A stretch of DNA of 64,000 nucleotides from Stereocaulon alpinum. Its lineage: Eukaryota; Ascomycota; Lecanoromycetes; Lecanorales; Stereocaulaceae. This document shows, piece after piece, positions 57,249 to 64,000 of this stretch; the first letter of the stretch is position 1; each line of letters opens with the position of its first letter. The stretch is taken from the NCBI GenBank assembly GCA_018257865.1, contig JAEUBA010000074.1, positions 62,001 through 126,000 on the forward strand, written 5' to 3'. A program made the translations under genes and the position numbers. The notes beneath the pieces were generated by a model that was not told the origin of the DNA, searched no databases, and was given only the letters and a program-made list of their open reading frames with translations.

Positions 57249-58906
57249 TCAGCTCCTCAGTTCTGAAATAAGCAATGGTGCAAATACCATAACGGCCTTG
57301 TAGAATATGCCGAGACTCCAGATCAGCGCCAATGGTAGCTTGTACAATGGTGACTCGGAAAGAACGATCCATATTGCGAGCAGAGCAACGGCGAAGAAAT
57401 GATACGCCAAGACCATTGGCTGGCGAATAATGCCAGCCAAGAGGCCAACGGGTCCGTCAATGCACTGCCCGCCGCGCTGGAAGTAACGGAAACAGCCGAG
57501 TTGGAGCGCTTTGAGTTGGGGGTCTGCTTATGTGTTAGCTCTGTTCGACGCTCTAGTGAAACAATCACAGCTCCGCAAGCGGTGAAAGCGACAGCTGGAC
57601 GGTTCAACAAAGATTTGAGATTGGTGACGGACAACGTACCATCAGCAGCAAAGAGTGAGTATAGCGCCTGCGCTAATATGTTGATGACACTCGTCAAGCC
57701 TTTCCGTCGCCAGTGGAAGCGCTCCATTTGCTTTAGAACGAGCGTGGTGTTGCCCATGTCTGGCACCAACTCCGGACGTAAGAGCTCCCTTAAGAGGACA
57801 ACGTCGTTGAATGCAACTGTCATTCCTCCACCGGTAAGCGGATGTCGCATGTTCATCGCGTCTCCTAGCACCACCAGGCCTGGGAAACGGTTCACGCTGG
57901 GTGGCAGGAAGGAGTTCGGCATGCTCCTTAGCTTGCCTTCATCTAGCGCTCTTTCGAATGATGGCTTGACGCATTCCGGTAGACTGGGTAAAACGACGTT
58001 CCTCAGATGGCCTTTTACACCTCCATTCTTCGTATTGGCGCTTTCTAGACCTTCAGGTACGTCCACCAGCGCTCTCGTCTCCCTTGTACCAATCTGATAC
58101 AACAGAACTGGTGCGCCGTCTCCCAAAATGACATGTCCATGTAGCGGTCGCGGTAAAACCGCGTCGATAAGCTCGAGTCCCCAAAATCGACTCTTACTGA
58201 CGACCGATCGGGGAATGTAATCCTTTCTGAATTTGCTCGCGTAGCCATCCGCCAGAACGGTCAATTGACCGAAATACACGTCTTTCTCTCCTTTCGTAAG
58301 ACAATTGACACCCAGTATTGTTCCGGTCTGGCTGCTTTTCACAACATCGGTGACGTTGCTTTCGACTACTGACAGATTAGGTTCCCGCATGGCCGCCTCC
58401 CTCAGCCTTCTTATAAAACGTCCATGATGAAAACTTCGTCCTTCGGGCCTGCCAGACTTCCATACCCTTTTATCTGCTTCTCTGCGACCTGCATTCTGCG
58501 GGTATGCTATCTCTACTCCTTGTCCATAGTAAATAACTTCGTAACCGCGTACTAACACACTATCGATCTCTTCTAGGCAATCTTCTACTCCCAATTCTTT
58601 CAGCGCGGAGACGCCGCCAGGTTGTAGCAGTTCGCCGACAATACGATCGGGTTCCTTGAGTGATTTCTCGAGAAGGGTGACAGAACGATTATGAGGGGCG
58701 CGAGCGAGGGTAATGGCGAGGGCAGTGCCTAGTATACCCGCGCCCACAATCAGAATATCTGATTCATGGTGAAAGATTCGGCGGATGGCTGTTGGTGAGA
58801 GTTCTGGTTCAGGTTTTTCGTTTTCGTAGGTGGATGAGGCGGCAGATGACAAGGACGTGGACGAGGATCGAGACAATGGAGGGGTGTCATGGATGTAAGG
58901 CATCAT
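57249..58906 (-). CDS. ERG1: Squalene epoxidase (squalene monooxygenase)
   Basis: Exons 58906-57640 and 57523-57249 join to 513 residues. After a Ser-rich N-terminus comes the FAD-binding ILIVGAGILGTALAITLARA, then LLQPGGVSALKELGVEDCLE, and the second FAD motif VVLGDAMNMRHPLTGGGM near residue 350. The C-terminus has FRYFQRGGQCIDGPVGLLAG and two hydrophobic segments that anchor it in the endoplasmic reticulum. It oxidises squalene to 2,3-oxidosqualene, the first oxygen-dependent step of ergosterol synthesis and the target of allylamine antifungals. The intron (57524-57639, 116 bp) has a GCTAAC branch site near its acceptor. Two ATG codons open the frame; the first is used here. Confidence 0.93.
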
Positions 58907-59492
58907 TCGTAGGTTCCAAGTCTAGGTTGTTGAATTAGATTGACACAAGTCGTTCAAATGTGCATATTCAAGGACGTAAGAACAGGAAGTTGCGATTTGA
59001 TGGTGTTGAGATGGAGAGATGTCTTTGGCGCGCCACAGATCGCCAAGACTCTCGGTCCGACTGTCCGTGGTGACGTCTCCTGTCCCTAGCTCCCTAGACG
59101 AAATCGCAGTCTTGAGGCTCTGTGCCAAGATGAAGAGGTATGCCGAAATTGTTGATTCCTTTAGACTGTGGTTATGCAAATAGCCAGCTTCCGCCTAGTT
59201 GAACTGTTGCGTGTTCGATTCTCCTCTAACTCACCATGGACCCTTGGATATGGCATTGGTCTGGGTTGACCAGTATTGACTACATACCTCAGTAGCCCAT
59301 ACGACGATACAATTCACCAGGTACCCTAGGGGCCTGCTACAGAACATTAAATTTTGAGAGTTGATTTATCGGAGGCCATATACAATGTCAGCTTCATCGA
59401 ATCATTCTATTGATTCATGCTATTCCTTGCATGACATGTCGTTATAGCCCGTAGCGCTTGTGACTCGTCTCATAGCTTACAGAACCTCATCA
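58907..59492. other. Promoter side of ERG1
   Basis: This lies between the ERG1 start and the 3' end of the first Nudix gene. A minus-strand frame at 58922-59179 has no recognisable content. No sterol-regulatory motif could be named with confidence. Confidence 0.4.
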
Positions 59493-60266
59493 TCACAACT
59501 TCCACCGCTTGGCCAGCTCAATACCTTCAGCCAATGTACCTACCCTGGCATCAATGGCATAACCCTCGCTCTCCAGCCTTTTGCACTCAGCATACAGATC
59601 CCTCAGCGGTGTAGAAAACACCTCAATAAACTCATTCTCTTCTAGCTCCGGTTTCAGATTCTGATTTTCGGGACGGGACATGTCGACCGTGACGTGGACC
59701 ATGTTTAGGTTCGTATTGCAGAAGCCAGGGTCTGTAGACAGTTAGCATATACGCGATTCTCATCAGCACCTCCCTCGTTAATTCAAGCGTGGATGGCTAC
59801 ATACCATTGAACATTACCGGGCTAATCTCCGCCGCATCACCAACATATCCTGTTTCCTCTTTCAACTCTCTGACCGCACTAGCAGCTGCTCCCTCGCCCG
59901 CATCTACTAAGCCCGCAGGAACCTCAATCACCACCTTGTTTATGGGAGGCCGGAACTGTTTTTGTAGCACTAGTTCAGGACCGGACGGTTTTTGGAGGAT
60001 GGCAACAATGCCAACGCCGTCGATGGGGGAGTTTTCCGGGCGGGTCTGTGATCTTGTGAGGACTTGGTGTATGAGGATTATTTTACGGCGCTTACGGAGC
60101 GCTCTGCGGATTCCCAGGTTCGCTCTTTGCCTGTAGGGTCTTTGTACGTTGTTAGGACGAGTTTAGTCCAATGGGCTTCGTTTAACTCCTGGGTGATTGT
60201 TAGGGGGTGAGTGGACAGAGAATGAGGGGAAACCTGCCAATGGCTTGGTAGACACAAATTTGGCAT
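59493..60266 (-). CDS. Nudix hydrolase, ADP-ribose pyrophosphatase-like (Ysa1 type)
   Basis: Exons 60266-60234, 60188-60096, 60045-59805 and 59731-59493 give 201 residues. The Nudix box GLVDAGEGAASAAVRELKEETGY fits GX5EX7REUXEEXGU exactly. WTKLVLTTYKDPTGKERTWE, GVGIVAIL, FRPPINKVVIEVPAG and DPGFCNTNLNMVHV match the ADP-sugar pyrophosphatase subfamily, which splits ADP-ribose into AMP and ribose 5-phosphate. Exon 1 is uncertain. The family-like N-terminus MSGDLKASDAKFVSTKPLA (ATG at 60291) is one base out of frame with exon 2 when the clear 45-bp intron (60189-60233) is removed; the ATG at 60266 keeps the frame but gives MPNLCLPSHWQ. Reading through the intron is also open. Confidence 0.8.
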
Positions 60267-60529
60267 CTGATGCCTTAAGATCTCCTGACATTGCACACTT
60301 GGAAATGGGTTGATGTGAAAGATGGCTGGTGATTTGTATCGAGCGAGTCGAGGTAAGGCTAGCGCCGGGTAGTATAGGTGCAATTTTCGCAGGGCACGAT
60401 TCCGCTACTGAGCTCTCAGAGAGCTGACCCTCCGTGGATATTCATTTTACGGTATACGGTATTGTTGAGAGGTGGCCATGTTCATGAAGGATTGGAACTT
60501 AGGATTGGAACTTGAAAGCTCTGGACGAC

Positions 60530-61441
60530 TCATATTCTGCCCTCCTTTCTCAATCCTTCGTACAGCGCCCACCCAGCCAATGCTTTCGCATCCCTGCCCC
60601 CCACCTTCCAAACATCCTTTAGGGGACAAAGTAGCAGCGTAATCTTCTCTCCATGATCTCTTAACCCCGTCAACTTTCCCTGCCATCTCCTCATCTGCTC
60701 CCTTGGTATCCGTGTCTGCCATAGAAACAGCGGTACAAACTCATCACATCCTCCCGGCGACGGATATACACCCTGTTGCAGATGCTCGTCTTCGTCTGAA
60801 GAAGCTTTAGGCAGAGCGAGATCTGTCATGTTAATCAGATCCTGCGCTGGTATCTTCAACCCTGTTTCCTCCTGGATCTCTTTGGCAGCTCCACCAGAGA
60901 AAGTGCCAGAGTCATCAAGCATCCCCGCTGGTAATTCGGCTAGTGCAAGTGATCCAGCTGGTATACGTGGCTGTAGCGTCAAGATCACGTGCTTCTCGTC
61001 CTCAGTACTCTCCGGCACGTCGTCGGGCTGCAGTATCAACATCATGCCCACACTTCCCCCTCGCAGAAACACCGAGCCCGGAAGCTTTTCCCCGTCATCA
61101 TTAGAGACCTCGGCCCTCAATTTGATGAAGCCTACCCGCTGCCCGCCGAAAAAGTCAACGGATTGTATATCGATCTTGCGTAGTTTGTAGGGCGTGGAGT
61201 GAAAGGTGTGGGATTTATTGTGCTGTGTAGAGAGAGTGTGTTGGAGGGTGTGGATCCATGTTTTGAATGCGGGAAAGGAGAGAAGCTGGTCTTTGTTTAG
61301 GTCTGATGTCAGGTTGACAGGCACTTCAGGCTTGCTGTTGGGGAGGATGAAGGTTGACATTGCTGCAAATGTAGGGTGTGGGTGAATTGATGCGCTGGAA
61401 AAGGTGAGATGTCTGGCTGTTAACCGTAGTCGAGGCAGCAT
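60530..61441 (-). CDS. Nudix hydrolase, ADP-sugar diphosphatase-like (NUDT14 type), likely mitochondrial
   Basis: 303 residues, one exon. The first 27 residues are rich in Arg, Ser and Thr and lack acids (MLPRLRLTARHLTFSSASIH), a likely mitochondrial presequence; a second Met at residue 28 could give a cytosolic form. The fold is Nudix (RVGFIKLRAEV, GMMLILQP, HVILTLQPRIPAGSLALAEL), but the box reads GMLDDSGTFSGGAAKEIQEETGL: the first Glu is Gly and the Arg is Lys. The EExG metal-binding core is intact. Relatives cleave ADP- or UDP-sugars. It lies 263 bp from another Nudix gene on the same strand; the sequences are too different for a recent duplicate. Confidence 0.82.
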   Translation of the reverse strand: MLPRLRLTARHLTFSSASIHPHPTFAAMSTFILPNSKPEVPVNLTSDLNKDQLLSFPAFKTWIHTLQHTLSTQHNKSHTFHSTPYKLRKIDIQSVDFFGGQRVGFIKLRAEVSNDDGEKLPGSVFLRGGSVGMMLILQPDDVPESTEDEKHVILTLQPRIPAGSLALAELPAGMLDDSGTFSGGAAKEIQEETGLKIPAQDLINMTDLALPKASSDEDEHLQQGVYPSPGGCDEFVPLFLWQTRIPREQMRRWQGKLTGLRDHGEKITLLLCPLKDVWKVGGRDAKALAGWALYEGLRKEGRI

Positions 61442-63236
61442 GTGGAGCTAACGAAAGATGACAGACGTAGGAGATTTTGGTGGGTTGCTGTCGCGACCAA
61501 AGTATGGACAAATCGACTAAAGCAGAGAAGATGACGTCCGTTCGATGCCAAGAAGGCAGACACATGCACCGGCATCACTCCTAATCAGGTGAGCACCGCC
61601 TTACTGCTTGCGCAAGCGAGGTGCTCTGGCATGGCTACGCTCCCATGGGGTGAGCCGCTTCGAGGACATAACGTCTTAGCCACGAGGCGAGCGGCATACC
61701 CAAGCACAGCCGGCTGCACGGAACTCGTGCAAAAGCTCTTTTCCGGCGCTTCTACCTTATAGGTTCTAGGTTCGAAGTTGACGCTACTATGATGTAGAAT
61801 GTTCTCACCAGCACGACTGACCGGCGACTTAGCGTGTCTACCTCAGCTAGCTCGGGAGTTACTGCCTGAAACCCTTGCTCGTCCAATCACCTTCGTTCAG
61901 CCGTGCGATAGCCTGTGACCCCCTGCTCAAAAAATAGTAATTGTGAATCATATCAGCGTGATATACTAATGGCAAACATGTCGCAAGATACGAATGATGC
62001 TCACAAGAGTGACTGGGTTGCAAGATTGGAATAGGTTCGACGTCGATGATCCAGTCTGATATTATGAGGATGAAGACTGGGGGGGTTATGTGTACTATGA
62101 AAGTCCAGCAGCGCTTCAGAGCAACGTTGATCGGCCCCCCTATACCAATCTAACCCTGCTTTAGCCCACTCTCTTTACCGTAAGTTTAAGGTGCACAAAA
62201 GGCGCATCAAACTAAAAGGTCTGAGCAAGGTAACCAAAGAGAGCGATATAATAGCGTTCATGCATAAGATAACGCAGCGATTGAGCCCGGAAAAGATCTC
62301 TATTGTTCGTGTCTGTGGTAGCATCATTGACTAAGGTACCCTGAGGTTGTTTGCTAATTGGACCGCAAACGTACGTCTATCAAGAACGTTATCAGTCAAT
62401 CTACATCATCTACGACCCCTGAGGCTATAGAGTGGTCAACACCGGTACTTTCTCGAGCCGCAATACCTGAGGTGCTTGCTATACCAGAGCATTTTCAGCA
62501 GTATCGAGGATTACTACAAAGGGTCTTTCGAGACAAGAACATAGGTTACCACCAACTAGAGACTTGATTGCTGCATCATCAAAGTCTAAGAAGATCCCAG
62601 TCCCTATCTTAACACCCTTTGTAGAACAGTGCGTAGTAGCCTGTCATTCATTCGCAAGGCGCTCTTTCTAAATATAGGACAGACCTTCCTCTATACTACC
62701 GCTGGAATTAGATATATTCTTTAAGCAGAGCACACTAGGAGTATTCGAGATCTCTTTACGTTTGCTGTCTTCATTTGTCATCAGGAATCGAGATCGGATA
62801 GCTCTGGCTATTCTTTGACAAGTGTCTGCTCTGGGTGGAGTGCTGCTGGGTATCGGCCAGTGTCTATGTTCCATCTGCGGATGGCATCAATAATTTATAT
62901 CGCTGATCTTCGTGGCAGCGTACTCGGCAAATGGATTGCGTCGTTCAATGTACCTGTGGCGGTGGGAAGTCCTCTGACGGGACGAATTGAGACTGACCGA
63001 ATATCGATTGGCGTTAGAATAAGTGGTGAAAACTATGGTGGATGAGGCCTACTTGGCAATGCTTGGCAGGCTCGCTTAGCTAGCCTACTAGGGCTAGGGC
63101 TCGCCAAGGCCTCCATGCGCGCACTAGATAAAATCTCTGCATGCAATTCTATCTAGCAACAACTTCAATAGCAATAGATTGTTCCACCCCATTGAATGGC
63201 CAATAAGCCTCCAATCATATCACTGATATTCTAAAG
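61442..63236. other. Transposon-derived, gene-poor DNA
   Basis: No intact gene is recognised. A perfect 12-bp palindrome lies inside a larger inverted repeat at 61591-61626. Frame remnants occur at about 62170-62333 (FKVHKRRIKLKGLSKVTKES) and 62358-62567 without matches I know. The stretch up to 63236 probably includes the 5' long terminal repeat of the element that follows, but its left end cannot be placed. Confidence 0.4.
61591..61626. repeat. Imperfect inverted repeat with perfect inner palindrome
   Basis: Outer arms GAGCACC (61591-61597) and GGTGCTC (61620-61626) pair perfectly; inside them GCTTGCGCAAGC (61606-61617) is a perfect palindrome. It could fold as a cruciform, or be a remnant of a terminal inverted repeat. 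Confidence 0.65.
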
Positions 63237-63248
63237 GGTTATGAGCCC
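63236..63248 (+). mobile_element. Retrotransposon primer binding site, half-tRNA iMet type
   Basis: GGGTTATGAGCCC is the exact complement of the anticodon-arm sequence GGGCTCATAACCC of fungal initiator Met tRNA as I recall it. Priming from an internal half of tRNA-iMet is characteristic of many Ty1/copia elements. It follows directly on what is probably the 3' end of a 5' LTR and lies about 300 bp before gag-like sequence. Confidence 0.65.
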
Positions 63249-63549
63249 GGGTTCTGCAACCCGTTGGCGTTAAATTGCTGCCTAGGACGAATACTACCTA
63301 CCTGTCGACTAGGGAGTTGAAAATTTCGAAGAAGGAATTCAACAACAGGATTTCGAAGAAGGAATTTAACACCACACATAACCAAAGAAGAACCTAATAC
63401 CAGCAGACACTAAAAGCCTAACGTTATTAAGATAGACGAGCTCAGACCGACTAATAAGTCGCTACTAAAAGGCGTTAAGGATTAGCCGTATTTTAAATAG
63501 GAAATAGAAGCAATATTCAGAGTCTAAAAGATATAGGAAGTAGTAATAG

Positions 63550-64000
63550 GAAAGAAGAAAAGACCTATACTACCTACGCTACTAATACCTCCCGAATCCT
63601 AATTATCTATATCTAAAGACAAACTTCCAGAGTATATATACGAACAAATTAAGAAGTATAAGACAGCGTTAGAAGAATAGAAAGAAAAGAACTCCTCCGC
63701 TATAGGAGTACTTATACTACGCTACGGAGCTACACTAAGAAGCTATATTAAGAAGATAGAACTAGTCTCCGTTACTTAGGAAAAGCTAATATAAGTATAT
63801 AGTATATCTTTAATTACGTTAATTAATATAATAATAGGAGTACTTACTTATCTTAAATTAACCTTATTCAAAACTATTTAGGATTACGCTGCGGAATTTA
63901 AGAATTATAAGGATAAACTAAGCTTGCTAAATACGCCTATCCTACTAGTACTACTAGCAGCGCTATTCCGTAATAGTCTAGAAGAATCGCTTATACTATA
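63550..64000 (+). pseudogene. Degenerate Ty1/copia gag fragment, probably RIP-mutated
   Basis: One + frame reads through with several in-frame TAA and TAG codons and contains segments such as DKLPEYIYEQIKKYKTALEE, YGATLRSYIKKIE and EFKNYKDKLSLLNTP, resembling copia-type gag (UBN2-like). The stops fall where Gln or Trp codons would be expected, and the DNA is extremely AT-rich with many TA dinucleotides. Both are typical of repeat-induced point mutation (C-to-T changes in repeated DNA). The element runs off the right edge. Confidence 0.65.

Noticed and set aside
1..64000. CRISPR array or bacterial operon features
   Set aside because: The genes have spliceosomal introns and are eukaryotic; no regular repeat-spacer structure is present.

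Overview
The window is nuclear DNA from a filamentous ascomycete, probably a dothideomycete (inference from gene families). Genes carry short introns of about 45-120 bases with GT/GC...AG ends and CTAAC/CTGAC branch sites. Fungal families present include squalene epoxidase, Pfa5, Sqt1, Gyp2 and a DUF8035-like protein. There are no rRNA genes, convincing tRNAs or CRISPR arrays.

Layout. 0-8 kb: 3' part of a DUF8035-like gene (+), a Gyp2-type Rab GAP (-), a coiled-coil membrane-anchored protein (+), then a 57-58 bp minisatellite with conserved hairpins. 9.9-26.5 kb: a gene-poor interval holding eight small cysteine-rich, zinc-ribbon-like genes, all on the + strand at roughly 2-kb spacing, interrupted only by a palmitoyltransferase gene (-). 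The array members share a promoter module (a GGATWGCCTCRC-like box 21-27 bp before a TATA box that usually lies 167-185 bp before the ATG), and the first three show long-range similarity expected of tandem segmental duplication. This array is the most unusual content of the window.

27.8-61.4 kb: ordinary housekeeping and metabolic genes. SQT1 (-), a broken NTF2-like gene (-), a peroxisomal acyl-CoA synthetase (-), an AlkB-like dioxygenase with zinc-finger motifs (+), a short-chain dehydrogenase with an abnormal 3' splice site (-), transaldolase (-), an isochorismatase-fold hydrolase (-), Tudor-SN (+), Cu/Zn superoxide dismutase (-), two proteins of unknown function (+), squalene epoxidase ERG1 (-) and two neighbouring Nudix hydrolases (-). 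61.6-64 kb: transposon-derived, AT-rich DNA with a half-tRNA-iMet primer binding site and a stop-riddled Ty1/copia-type gag, consistent with repeat-induced point mutation.

The housekeeping genes do not form an evident pathway cluster. The small-protein array looks like one family expanded in place with retained promoter architecture, so co-expression is expected but not shown. Exon-intron models were derived by eye from splice consensus, reading-frame continuity and recalled family motifs; no alignment or expression data were available.
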